Assembly (NCBI GenBank): GCA_963704615.1
Contig: OY969923.1
Span: 1,116,001 to 1,180,000, forward strand
DNA from: Bog-756 sp963704615
GTDB lineage: Bacteria; Actinomycetota; Acidimicrobiia; Acidimicrobiales; RAAP-2
Direction: 5' to 3'
Length of the DNA: 64,000 nt
The position numbers and the translations under genes are program-made. The notes beneath the pieces were generated by a model. That model saw only the letters and a list, made by a program, of their open reading frames with translations, ran no database searches and was not told the origin of the DNA. Position 1 is the stretch's first letter. Every line of letters starts with the position of its first letter. Shown piece after piece: positions 46,614-54,290 of this stretch.

Positions 46614-47504
46614 TCAGGCTCCGAAGCCAGCGGCGGCGACCACGGCCAGGCTGAACGGTCGGGCCAGGCTGCGGAGCTCGGCGCTTCCCTCCTCGCCGAT
46701 CGCCTCATAGGGGACCACGGCCAGCCGATCGGTGGTGTCTTCGATGTCGGCCCGCATGTCGGCACCTTTGGTGCTCAAGCCGACCAGGGGCGGCTCGTCG
46801 GCCGAGGAGCCGGGCCGTTCGACCAGGCCCCGCTGCTCCAGTCGGTCGATCCCGGCCTCCCAGTCGGCATCCGGCCACCCGCGCGTGTCACGGAGGAACG
46901 TGCCCGGCACCTCGCCGGAGGCCAGATGCATGACCAGCACCTCCACCGGGTCCAGGTCATGATCGACCAGCGCGGTGATGTGCCCGTCCCCCCGGAACTC
47001 GCGCAGCAGGGTCTGCGCGTGCCACAGCACCAAGTGGGGCGGCTCGGGCCAGGGGAGGCCGGCATGGGCGGCGAACAGCGGCCGTCCCTCGGAGCGGCCC
47101 GCGGCTCGCTCCGCTGCTCGCCGGGCCAACGACGCGGCGCGTTGCATCTCGGGAGATGCGACCGCGTCGCCGAGCATGCGCCGCAGGGCGGAGTCGGCCG
47201 CGGCCAGGCGTGCCCTGAGCACGGCCTCCGGCGAGGCCACCTCCCAGGCGGCCGGGATCGCGGCCCGGACCAGTTCCGGGTTGAAGTTGTAGAACGTGGC
47301 GATCACCGTTTCCGCTCCCACCGCGCCCATGGCCGCGGATCGCGACGCGAAATACCCGGCCTCGGGTTTGAGGCCGAGCTCGGCATAGGAGGCCGACGAC
47401 TCGGGGGCGAAGTAGACCATGCCGTGCAGCGGTTCGACGGTGCGCCACGTCTTGCGAGCGGTCAGGGGAGACACGGATTCGGGAGGGTGCAGGTTGGCGG
47501 CCAT
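46614..47504 (-). CDS. SCO6745-family protein (winged-helix-like, SalK-type)
   Basis: 296 residues from ATG 47504. LTARKTWRTVEPLHGMVYFAPESSASYAELGL and the Ala/Arg-rich middle (SRSAAMGAVGAETVIATFYNFNPELV) match the SCO6745-like family of actinobacteria, which has a MarR-like helical fold and unknown function. TACCGT (47510-47515) ends 5 nt upstream, indicating a leaderless start. The frame continues upstream through a 21-nt repeat to 47942, but that part is spurious. Confidence 0.82.
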   Translation of the reverse strand: MAANLHPPESVSPLTARKTWRTVEPLHGMVYFAPESSASYAELGLKPEAGYFASRSAAMGAVGAETVIATFYNFNPELVRAAIPAAWEVASPEAVLRARLAAADSALRRMLGDAVASPEMQRAASLARRAAERAAGRSEGRPLFAAHAGLPWPEPPHLVLWHAQTLLREFRGDGHITALVDHDLDPVEVLVMHLASGEVPGTFLRDTRGWPDADWEAGIDRLEQRGLVERPGSSADEPPLVGLSTKGADMRADIEDTTDRLAVVPYEAIGEEGSAELRSLARPFSLAVVAAAGFGA

Positions 47505-47595
47505 GGCCCACGGTAACCCCACTCCGGACGGGGAATCGCCCGGCCGCCGGTGCCGACGGGAGGCCGGTCCGGGGATGTCCGGTGGGTGGACGCCG

Positions 47596-47601
47596 TATAG
47601 T
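47596..47601 (+). promoter_or_regulatory. -10 box of the NfeD-like/SPFH operon
   Basis: TATAGT, close to consensus, about 60 nt before the ATG at 47664. No good -35 is seen at 17 nt, so it may be an extended or activator-dependent promoter. Confidence 0.4.
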
Positions 47602-47663
47602 GCAGTGAGGGAAGCTGGGCGGACAGTGAGCGCACGGAATCGAGGTCGGAAACGGAGTCGGCG

Positions 47664-47876
47664 ATGCTGAACGGTGTCTCGGGCATGATCGGCGAGACGG
47701 CGGTGGTGACCAGGGCGGTGTCCGACGGGCACCAGCCTGGTTCGGTGCTCAGCCGGGGAGAAGAGTGGTACGCCGTGTCGCTCTTTCCGGGGACCACCAT
47801 CAAAAAGGGCACCAAGGTGGTGGTGGCCGACGTCGAGCGCGGCCTGTTGGTGGTCTACCCGACGGACAGCCCCTGA
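47664..47876 (+). CDS. Minimal NfeD-like OB-fold protein
   Basis: 70 residues, ATG with GGAG 6 nt upstream. MIGETAVVTRAVS...GEEWYAVSLFPGTTIKKGTKVVVADVERGLLVVYP is the beta-barrel of the NfeD C-terminal domain without its membrane helices or protease part. Such proteins are usually encoded next to SPFH/stomatin proteins and bind them, as here (SPFH gene 160 nt downstream). Confidence 0.8.
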   Translation: MLNGVSGMIGETAVVTRAVSDGHQPGSVLSRGEEWYAVSLFPGTTIKKGTKVVVADVERGLLVVYPTDSP

Positions 47877-47880
47877 CCAA

Positions 47881-47943
47881 GCGAAGCTCACCGTGGGCAT
47901 GGCGAAGCTCACCGTGGGCCTGGCGAAGCTCACCGTGGGCATG
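47881..47943 (+). repeat. Three tandem copies of a 21-nt unit
   Basis: gcgaagctcaccgtgggcatg at 47881-47901, 47902-47922 (one change, a to c) and 47923-47943, between the NfeD-like and SPFH genes. No start codon and ribosome-binding site open it as a gene. The unit length (7 codons) and near identity suggest recent slippage. Confidence 0.85.
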
Positions 47944-48036
47944 GCGACGATCTACGCCTACGGCTGATCGATCAGAGGGGCTGGCGCACCGCGATGGTCC
48001 GGGAGTGCCTACAGTAGGGATCAGGAGGTGATCCCC

Positions 48037-49041
48037 ATGATCATCGGTTCTGTAGGAGCGTCCATCGCCATCGCGGTGGTCGGTTTCGCTGTCTTCTTCG
48101 TCATCGTGGTCTTTCTGAAGTCGTGCCTGAAGGTGGTGCAGCAGGGCAGCGTCGGGGTGGTGAAGCGGTTCGGCGAATTCCGGACGATCTATCAGCCCGG
48201 CCTCCACGTCCTCCTGCCCATGGCCGATCGGATGGACAAGGTCGATGTGCGTGAGTTCCCCCGCACCGGTGACCAGCAGGCGGTGATCACCAAGGACAAC
48301 GTGTCGCTGTGGGTCAGTGCCACCATCTTCTGCCAGGTCACCGACGTCAAGTTGGCCCTCTTCGAGGTCAATGACTTCGGGTTGGCCATCGATCAGATGG
48401 CCCGTACCGCCCTGCGCGCCGTGTTCGGCGAGCTGACCCTCGACGAGTCCCTCTCGGAGCGGGAAACCATCAACTCGAAGATGCAGGATCACATGGCCGA
48501 GGCCACCCTCAAGTGGGGCGTGCGGCTCAACCGCATCGAGATCCTCGACATCACCCCACCCACCAACGTGCTCCAGGCCATGTCGGAGCAGAAAGAGGCC
48601 GAGCAGCACAAGCGGGCGGCCATCTTGAAGTCCGAAGGGGAGCAGCAGTCCGCCATCAACAGTGCGCAAGGCCGCAAGCAGGCTGCCGTCCTCGAGGCGG
48701 AGGGTCAAAAGCAGGCGGCGATCCTGGCCGCCGAGGCACAGAAGCAGGCGCTCGAGTTGCGGGCCGATGGCGAGAAGCGAGCCACCCAGTTGCGGGGCGA
48801 GGGAGAGTCGGCCGCGCTCAACGCCATCGACACCTCGGTCATCCACCCGAACACCCTGGCCATCATGCAGCTCCGTGCCCTCCAGGCCGTGGCCACATCA
48901 CCCAACTCCAAGATCGTGGTTCCCTACGAGGCCGCGGGTCTGGTCGGAGCGGCCCAGGTGTTGGTCGATGCCATGAAGGACGCCGGCTCGGACGACGATG
49001 CCGCGGTGAGCGGCAATGGTCGGGCGCCTCAGCCAGCCTGA
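48037..49041 (+). CDS. SPFH/band 7 (stomatin/slipin-like) membrane protein
   Basis: 334 residues from ATG 48037. The ribosome-binding site AGGAGGTGATC is fully complementary to the 16S 3' end, and an upstream GTG (48028) lies inside it, so ATG is the start. One N-terminal transmembrane helix (IAIAVVGFAVFFVIVVFL), then the band 7 domain (VVQQGSVGVVKRFGEFRTIYQPGLHVLLP) and a long Ala/Glu/Gln/Lys coiled coil (EKEAEQHKRAA-type, about 185-260). Expected to oligomerise as a membrane-microdomain scaffold with the NfeD-like partner. Confidence 0.9.
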   Translation: MIIGSVGASIAIAVVGFAVFFVIVVFLKSCLKVVQQGSVGVVKRFGEFRTIYQPGLHVLLPMADRMDKVDVREFPRTGDQQAVITKDNVSLWVSATIFCQVTDVKLALFEVNDFGLAIDQMARTALRAVFGELTLDESLSERETINSKMQDHMAEATLKWGVRLNRIEILDITPPTNVLQAMSEQKEAEQHKRAAILKSEGEQQSAINSAQGRKQAAVLEAEGQKQAAILAAEAQKQALELRADGEKRATQLRGEGESAALNAIDTSVIHPNTLAIMQLRALQAVATSPNSKIVVPYEAAGLVGAAQVLVDAMKDAGSDDDAAVSGNGRAPQPA

Positions 49042-49083
49042 GTGGCTCACTGCCTGCCTCCGGCCTGAGGCGGGGCCGGACAG

Positions 49084-50724
49084 CTACTTCATCTCGACCT
49101 GATCGAGATAGTCGTCGTCCCAGTGGGTGAAGACCTCACTGGGGAGCTTGAGGCAGTGGGTGGGTTGGAGGGCCTCGACGAACGAGCGGTCGTGGCTCAC
49201 CACCACGATGGTGCCTGGCCATCGGCTGAGCATGGCCCCGACCGCCTCGATGGAGGACGGGTCGAGGTTGTTGGTGGGCTCGTCGAGGAGAAGGACGTTG
49301 GCCCGGCCCGCGGCCAGCATGGCCAGCCCGAGCTTGGCCCGCTCGCCGCCGGACAAGGTCTTCGGCATCTGGTGGGCCGCCTTGCCGGCGATGCCGAACG
49401 ACCCGAGCAGCGCCCGTCGTTCAGTCTCGTTGACCAAGATGGTGTCATCGATGTTGTCGAGAACAGTCACCTCGAGGTTGACCTGCTCGTGCTCCTGGGC
49501 GAAGTAGCCGAGGGCCACGTTGGCTCCGAGCTCGACGGTTCCGCGGGTTGGTTCCTGGACACCGGCCAGGCAGCGCAGCAGGCTGGACTTGCCGGCTCCG
49601 TTGCGTCCGATGATGACCGCCCTGTCGCCGCGCCGGCAGTGGAAGTTGACGTCCTTCAACACGGTCAGCGGGCCGTAGCTGACGCCGAGGTCGGTGGCCC
49701 GAATGGGGATCTCGCCGGAGCGTTGCGGTGTGGGAAGGCGGAATGTGCTCTTCCTCTCCCGTCTGTGCACCTCGGTCTTGGCCGACTCGAGTCGTTCCAC
49801 CCGCTTGTCCAGTGACTTGGCGATCCTCGCTCTGCGGTTGGTGCTGCCCCGCATGGAGTCGGCCAAGGTGGACAGTCGTTTGATCTCCCTGCTTTCGAGC
49901 ACGGCTGACCGCTCGCGTTGGCTCTGGTCGGCTTCGAGTTGCACCAGGTAGGACGAATAGGTCCCTTTGAATTCGTGCAGTCTTCCGTCGGCGAGGTGGA
50001 GCACCTTGTCGATCGACCGGTCGAGCAGTCGCACGTCGTGCGAGATCACCAGAATGGCGCCCGCAAACCTCTCCAGCTCATCCATCAGCCACCGCTTGGC
50101 CGGCAGATCGAGGTGGTTGGTCGGCTCGTCGAGGATCATGGTGTCCGGCCCCTGGAAGAGGATCCGGATCAGATCCACCCTTCGGCGCTGCCCACCCGAG
50201 AGGCTGTCGATGTCGTCGAGGAGCAGCTCTTGGCGGAGGCCCAGCCCGTCGGCCAGTCGGGCCATCGTCGACTCGGCCTCGTAGCCGCCGTTCTCACGGA
50301 ACTGCTCCTCGAGGTCGGAGAACAACTCGATGTTCTCGGTGGTGGGGTCCTTCCCCATCTGGATGCGGGCCTTGTCGAGGGCATCGTCGAGAACGTCGAG
50401 GCCCCGGCCCGACAGGACGTGAGAGAACCCGTTGGCTTCGAGCCCGAGACCGTGGGGGACAGGCACCTGAGGCAAGGTGCTGTAGGTGCCGCGGATCCGG
50501 GCATTGCCGGTCGACCGCACATTCCGTCCGGGCTCGTCGACGATGACCGAGATGAAGGTCGACTTTCCCGCACCGTTGCGACCGACCAGGGCGACCTTCT
50601 CGCCGGCACCGACCACGAAGGAGGCGTCACGGAGCAGTATGCGGTCACCGATTTCGATGGTGAGGGAGGAACCGACGATCATGAGAGGTGGGTCGATCTC
50701 GATCCGACAGGAGCAGATCTCCAC
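49084..50724 (-). CDS. ABC-F family ATPase
   Basis: 546 residues from GTG 50724; ATG 50682 (MIVGSSLTIEIGD) is a good alternative because ABC-F proteins usually begin there. Two nucleotide-binding domains: Walker A GRNGAGKST and GRNGAGKSS, signatures LSGGQRRRVDL and LSGGERAKLGLA, Walker B MILDEPTNHLD and LLLDEPTNNLD, joined by a charged P-site tRNA interaction motif linker (about 240-330). No membrane domain. These proteins act on ribosomes in translation quality control or antibiotic protection; which one cannot be told here. Confidence 0.9.
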   Translation of the reverse strand: MEICSCRIEIDPPLMIVGSSLTIEIGDRILLRDASFVVGAGEKVALVGRNGAGKSTFISVIVDEPGRNVRSTGNARIRGTYSTLPQVPVPHGLGLEANGFSHVLSGRGLDVLDDALDKARIQMGKDPTTENIELFSDLEEQFRENGGYEAESTMARLADGLGLRQELLLDDIDSLSGGQRRRVDLIRILFQGPDTMILDEPTNHLDLPAKRWLMDELERFAGAILVISHDVRLLDRSIDKVLHLADGRLHEFKGTYSSYLVQLEADQSQRERSAVLESREIKRLSTLADSMRGSTNRRARIAKSLDKRVERLESAKTEVHRRERKSTFRLPTPQRSGEIPIRATDLGVSYGPLTVLKDVNFHCRRGDRAVIIGRNGAGKSSLLRCLAGVQEPTRGTVELGANVALGYFAQEHEQVNLEVTVLDNIDDTILVNETERRALLGSFGIAGKAAHQMPKTLSGGERAKLGLAMLAAGRANVLLLDEPTNNLDPSSIEAVGAMLSRWPGTIVVVSHDRSFVEALQPTHCLKLPSEVFTHWDDDYLDQVEMK

Positions 50725-50849
50725 GTCGGCGCCGGTTCACCCGGACACGATCAGCCTCCGTCAGTCTCCCACAACCCGTCGCCGCCGCCAGAGCAGTGCT
50801 TCGAGGCTCGGCCGTAGGCGGGGCCCGGAACTCGGACCTGACGCCATGA

Positions 50850-51980
50850 TCACCCTCCCGACACCAGCACGTCGCCACCGGACGGAGGCGTGGGGTCGTC
50901 CTGGTCGTCGAGCCAACCAGGGGGGAGGTGAACGGGTCTCGGGCCGTTGGTGTGGCCGCGGGCCATGCGCATCGCCTCGAGCGGGAAGGGACAATGGACG
51001 TCGAGCCCATCCAACAGCTGATCCACCTGGCGGAGTGAGACCGCCTGGGCCAGGGAACGGCGGACCTCGGAACCGACGGGAAATCCGGTGAGGTACCAGC
51101 CGGTGTGCTTGCGCAACTGGCGGATCCCGAGTTCCTCGCCGAAGACCTGGCACAAGAGGACAGCATGGTCGTGCACCATGTGAGCGATGTCGCCGAGATC
51201 CGGCCGGTTCTGGAGGGGCCGGCCGGCGAAGGCGTCGGCCAGGTCGCGGAACAGCCAAGGCCGCCCGAGACAGCCGCGTCCCACCACCACGCCGTCGCAC
51301 CCGGTGGCCGCCACCATGGCCAGAGCGTCGGACGCCTCCCACAAGTCGCCGTTGCCCAGCACGGGAATCGAGGTGACCAGCCTCTTGAGCTCGGCGATAG
51401 CCCGCCAATCGGCCGATCCCGAGTAGAGCTGCTCGGCGGTGCGGGCATGGAGGGCGACCGCGGCCACCCCCTCGTCCTCGGCGATCCGTCCGGCCTCGGC
51501 GAAGGTGACGTGGGCATCGTCGACCCCGAGGCGCAGCTTGGCGGTCACCGGGACCGATTCCGCGGCGCCGACGGCGGCGGCGACGATGGACCGGAACAAG
51601 ACCCGGTGAACGGGCAGAGCGGCACCGCCTCCCTGACGGGTCACCTTGCCGGCCGGGCAGCCGAAGTTGAGATCGATGTGGTCGACGCCGATCTCGCCCA
51701 CCAGGCGTCGCACCGCCATCCCCATCACTCGGGGATCGACCCCGCACAGCTGGACGCTGCGCACCGGTTCATCCTCACCGAAAGCGGCCATGGCCAAGGT
51801 CTTGGCGTTTCCTTCGACGAGAGCCCGGGCGGTGATCATCTCGCTGACAGTGAGCACGGCACCGAAGTTCCGGCACAGGCGGCGAAAGGCGACGTTGGTG
51901 ACACCGGCCATCGGGGCCAGCACCACCGGTGGGTCCACCGCGATCGGACCCAGTTTCAGGGCGACCATGGGGAGGTTCAC
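50850..51980 (-). CDS. dus: tRNA-dihydrouridine synthase (Dus family)
   Basis: 376 residues. VVLAPMAGVTNVAFRRLCRNFGA is the FMN-binding start, VDHIDLNFGCPAGKVTRQGGGAAL holds the catalytic Cys, and VPVTAKLRLG and GDLWEASDA...GCDGVVVGRGCLGRPWLF complete the TIM barrel. The C-terminal helical domain (IRQLRKHTGWYLTGFP) binds tRNA. Reduces uridine in tRNA D-loops using NADPH. The start overlaps the maf stop (ATGA), so the two are translationally coupled. Confidence 0.93.
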   Translation of the reverse strand: MNLPMVALKLGPIAVDPPVVLAPMAGVTNVAFRRLCRNFGAVLTVSEMITARALVEGNAKTLAMAAFGEDEPVRSVQLCGVDPRVMGMAVRRLVGEIGVDHIDLNFGCPAGKVTRQGGGAALPVHRVLFRSIVAAAVGAAESVPVTAKLRLGVDDAHVTFAEAGRIAEDEGVAAVALHARTAEQLYSGSADWRAIAELKRLVTSIPVLGNGDLWEASDALAMVAATGCDGVVVGRGCLGRPWLFRDLADAFAGRPLQNRPDLGDIAHMVHDHAVLLCQVFGEELGIRQLRKHTGWYLTGFPVGSEVRRSLAQAVSLRQVDQLLDGLDVHCPFPLEAMRMARGHTNGPRPVHLPPGWLDDQDDPTPPSGGDVLVSGG

Positions 51981-52582
51981 CGCTCGGTCCGGGCCCAGAG
52001 GTCGATGATAGCGACGTCGATGTCGGCCAACAGGGAACGGAGCAAAGGCAAAGAGAGCCCGATCACGTTGCCGGGATCGCCCTCCACTCCGTCGATGAAG
52101 GGCGCCGATCGTCCGTCGAGGGTGAAGGCACCGGCCACGCCCATGGCCTCTCCAGTAGCCAGGTAGGCGTCGAGCTCGGCCTCGGTGGTGACGCCGAACC
52201 GCACGGTGGTGGCGGCGACCCCCGTGGCCCGGTGACCGGTGGACTCATCGATCACGCAGTGCCCGGTGAACAGGGTTCCGCAGCGGCCCCGCATGGCCGT
52301 GAGCCAACCGCGGGCCTCGGCCTCGGATGTCGGCTTGCCCAGGCTGTGGCCGTCGAATTCGAGCATCGAATCGCACCCGACCACCACCGCTTCCCCGTCC
52401 GGGTCAGCCACCGCCTCGGCTTTCCACTCGGCCAGGCGGGAGACCAGCGCCCCGGTGTCCGGGGCCTCGACGCCCTCCTCGACGACCCCGCTGACCACCA
52501 CCTTGGGATCGAAGCCGGCGTCGCGGAGCAGCCGCAGACGGGCCGGCGAGCCCGAGGCCAGGACCAGGATGCGCCGGTGCAT
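51977..52582 (-). CDS. maf: Maf-family nucleoside triphosphate pyrophosphatase
   Basis: 201 residues. LVLASGSPARLRLLRDAGF is the family start (SxSPRR-type loop), with GCDSMLEFDGHSLGKPTSEAEA and VTGVAATTVRFG as further nucleotide-site motifs. It hydrolyses non-canonical or modified NTPs and has been linked to septum control in other bacteria. TACGCT (52589-52594) ends 6 nt before ATG with no ribosome-binding site: leaderless. The longer frame upstream is rejected. Confidence 0.9.
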   Translation of the reverse strand: MHRRILVLASGSPARLRLLRDAGFDPKVVVSGVVEEGVEAPDTGALVSRLAEWKAEAVADPDGEAVVVGCDSMLEFDGHSLGKPTSEAEARGWLTAMRGRCGTLFTGHCVIDESTGHRATGVAATTVRFGVTTEAELDAYLATGEAMGVAGAFTLDGRSAPFIDGVEGDPGNVIGLSLPLLRSLLADIDVAIIDLWARTER

Positions 52583-52672
52583 ACCCAGAGCGTAGGTGTC
52601 GGGCACAGGGCGGCGAGACGATCGAGTGGACCAGGACCTGTGGCTGACCCCGAATTGCGCGATCCTGGTGTT

Positions 52673-52954
52673 ATGACAGATACCGGGATCACCCTGGCGC
52701 CCACTCAGGCAGATCCGGAGCTCGACGGTGATCACGAGCGGATGTCTCACATCGTGCTGGAGGGATTCGTCCCGGAGCAGGGTGACTACATCGCGGCCGG
52801 GCCCACCGTCGTCGAGGGGATGGTCAACGGCACAGCGGTCAAGGCCCTGTGCGGAAAAATCTGGGTGCCGGGACGCAACCCCAAGCGGTATCCGGTCTGC
52901 CCGACCTGCAAGGAGATCGCCGAGTCCCGCGGGTGGAAGGTCCCGGCGGGTTAG
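52673..52954 (+). CDS. DUF3039 family protein
   Basis: 93 residues starting MTDTGITLAPTQADPELDGD. The core HIVLEGFVPEQGDYIAAGPTVVEGMVNGTAVKALCGKIWVPGRNPKRYPVCPTCKEI matches DUF3039 of actinobacteria, with a CxxC at the end and an isolated upstream Cys that may help bind a metal. Function unknown. Divergent from maf (90 nt between starts). Confidence 0.88.
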   Translation: MTDTGITLAPTQADPELDGDHERMSHIVLEGFVPEQGDYIAAGPTVVEGMVNGTAVKALCGKIWVPGRNPKRYPVCPTCKEIAESRGWKVPAG

Positions 52955-52969
52955 GGCATTCGACGGATC

Positions 52970-52983
52970 AGACGGATCCGTCT
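52970..52983. terminator. Palindrome between convergent genes
   Basis: AGACGGATCCGTCT, a perfect 14-nt palindrome 15 nt after the DUF3039 stop, before the convergent GAP-family gene. Without a loop it is a weak terminator candidate. Confidence 0.35.
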
Positions 52984-53011
52984 CGCCGGCGGTTCGTCGG
53001 GCACCGGTCGC

Positions 53012-53686
53012 TCAGGGCAGCTCGCCGATTCCTCGCACCACGAGATAGGCGGCGAACACCACTTCGATGACGATCCCGATCTGTCGGGCGTGTCGGGTGA
53101 CGAAATGGTGGGTGGCCTCCAGAGCGGGTTGGGCGCGCTGACCGAGGATCGTCACCAGAACCACCGGAACCCACACCGGCACCAGGGTGATGACGAAGAG
53201 GAGCGCGAAGGCGAGGCTGCGGGCGAACGTCCCGGCGGAGGACCGGGTGATCTCGTGCAGGGCGGGCAGGAACAGGACGAGGGTGGAGAAGTTGACCACC
53301 ATCCCCACGGCTCCGGCGCCGACGTACCAGACGGTGGGAGCGGTCTCCAGCCGCCCCGCCGTGCGGCTGTCGTGTTGTTCGGCCGACGTTGGCTTGCGCA
53401 GCAAGGAGCGTACGGCCAGGGCTGCCAGCAACCCGGCGGCGATGAACATGATCACCGCCCCGCGCACCGAGTGGTGGTCGTGCTCGGCGGGGCGAAGATG
53501 ATCGAGAACGGTCAACCCGAGGACGGAGAAGATGACGAGCACCAGGGCCGCCCCCGAAGCAAGGGCCCAGGCCCGGGGGATCGGCTTGGTCGCCCCGGTC
53601 AGCACCAGAAGCTGCAGCGCCAACAAGGTGGGACTGATGGCGGCTCCGATGGCCAATGGAAGCACGGCCACCAACAGCGCTGCCAT
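53012..53686 (-). CDS. GAP/LysE-like six-helix membrane protein
   Basis: 224 residues from ATG 53686. Six hydrophobic helices; it opens with VAVLPLAIGAAISPTLLALQLLVLTG, like GAP (Sap-type) proteins of mycobacteria linked to export of glycopeptidolipid and sulfolipid. A His-rich loop (RPAEHDHHSVRG) follows the third helix. A transporter-like role is inferred. TACCGT (53693-53698) ends 6 nt upstream, indicating a leaderless start and ruling out the longer frame. Confidence 0.8.
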   Translation of the reverse strand: MAALLVAVLPLAIGAAISPTLLALQLLVLTGATKPIPRAWALASGAALVLVIFSVLGLTVLDHLRPAEHDHHSVRGAVIMFIAAGLLAALAVRSLLRKPTSAEQHDSRTAGRLETAPTVWYVGAGAVGMVVNFSTLVLFLPALHEITRSSAGTFARSLAFALLFVITLVPVWVPVVLVTILGQRAQPALEATHHFVTRHARQIGIVIEVVFAAYLVVRGIGELP

Positions 53687-53790
53687 GCGGTCACGGTAGC
53701 CCGGTGATGGGTTCGCCAGGTTGACCTCCCTTGCGGGTCCGTCGTGGGCAGGAACTGACAACCGAGCGACGCAAGGCGTCCCCGGTGTCG

Positions 53791-53812
53791 GCCGGTGCCG
53801 GCCGGCACCGGC
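53791..53812. repeat. Perfect 22-nt GC palindrome
   Basis: An unbroken 22-nt palindrome (half GCCGGTGCCGG) between the GAP-family gene and the end of the small membrane protein gene. It can form a cruciform or hairpin and may end the bioB-bsaP transcript, although no T-tract follows. Confidence 0.6.
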
Positions 53813-53890
53813 CGTGCGGCCGCACCGAGGGCTCAGCGCGTGGTGTGGCGTCTCACCAACGAGGTTGCGGTGTCGTGCTGCCGACGTGAG

Positions 53891-54082
53891 CTACAAGACA
53901 CTCACGAGCAGCAGGACCACCAGGCCCACCACGACGATGCCGACGACGACGGTGTTCAACCAACGTCGCCGGCGGGGAAAGTCGTTGTCCCAGTCGTCGT
54001 CGCCCCAGCCCCCGTCGCCGTCCCAGTTCCAAAGATCGGGATCGTTCGGGTCCGGCGGCACCGGACCGACAGGGGTCGGCAT
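53891..54082 (-). CDS. Small acidic single-pass membrane protein
   Basis: 63 residues. A Pro/Asp/Trp-rich N-terminus (DPNDPDLWNWDGDGGWGDDD) is followed by RRRR and one transmembrane helix (TVVVGIVVVGLVVLLLVSVL) at the C-terminus. TACACT (54089-54094) ends 6 nt before ATG, the same leaderless layout as its neighbours, which supports a real gene. It lies 21 nt after bsaP on the same strand. Function unknown. Confidence 0.65.
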   Translation of the reverse strand: MPTPVGPVPPDPNDPDLWNWDGDGGWGDDDWDNDFPRRRRWLNTVVVGIVVVGLVVLLLVSVL

Positions 54083-54103
54083 GGACCAAGTGTAGGGACT
54101 CGT

Positions 54104-54277
54104 TCAGGGCGCGATCAGCTGGCCATGGTCGCGGCATCGGGCCCGGTAGCCGCTGGGAGTGACCGCCACCGTCATCCGACGTCCACAGGTCGGGCAGAAG
54201 CGCGGTGGATCGAGATTTCTCTCGCACCCGGGACACTCGGTCGAGGGATTGCCGCAACCGGTGCAGAAATCGCTCAT
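54104..54277 (-). CDS. bsaP: Biotin synthase auxiliary protein BsaP
   Basis: 57 residues, below usual size cut-offs. Starts MSDFCTGCGNPSTECPGC, continues LDPPRFCPTCGRRM and ends with a Cys-His pair in ARCRDHG. Seven Cys in CxxC-type pairs indicate metal binding. Pattern and position match the mycobacterial protein BsaP (Rv1590 type), shown to be needed for biotin synthase activity there. It begins 13 nt after the bioB stop in the same operon. Confidence 0.85.
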   Translation of the reverse strand: MSDFCTGCGNPSTECPGCERNLDPPRFCPTCGRRMTVAVTPSGYRARCRDHGQLIAP

Positions 54278-54290
54278 CGCCGACCGTGGC

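Noticed and set aside
47505..47942. N-terminal extension of the SCO6745-family gene through the 21-nt repeat
   Set aside because: Homology and a leaderless start signal begin at 47504; the repeat lies in the opposite-strand operon.
48028..48036. GTG start for the SPFH gene
   Set aside because: It is part of the AGGAGGTGATC ribosome-binding site of ATG 48037.
51570..51630. Peptide VHRVLFRS in Dus, which resembles adapter-derived peptides seen in metagenomic proteins
   Set aside because: The underlying DNA does not match Illumina adapter sequence and the frame is uninterrupted on both sides.
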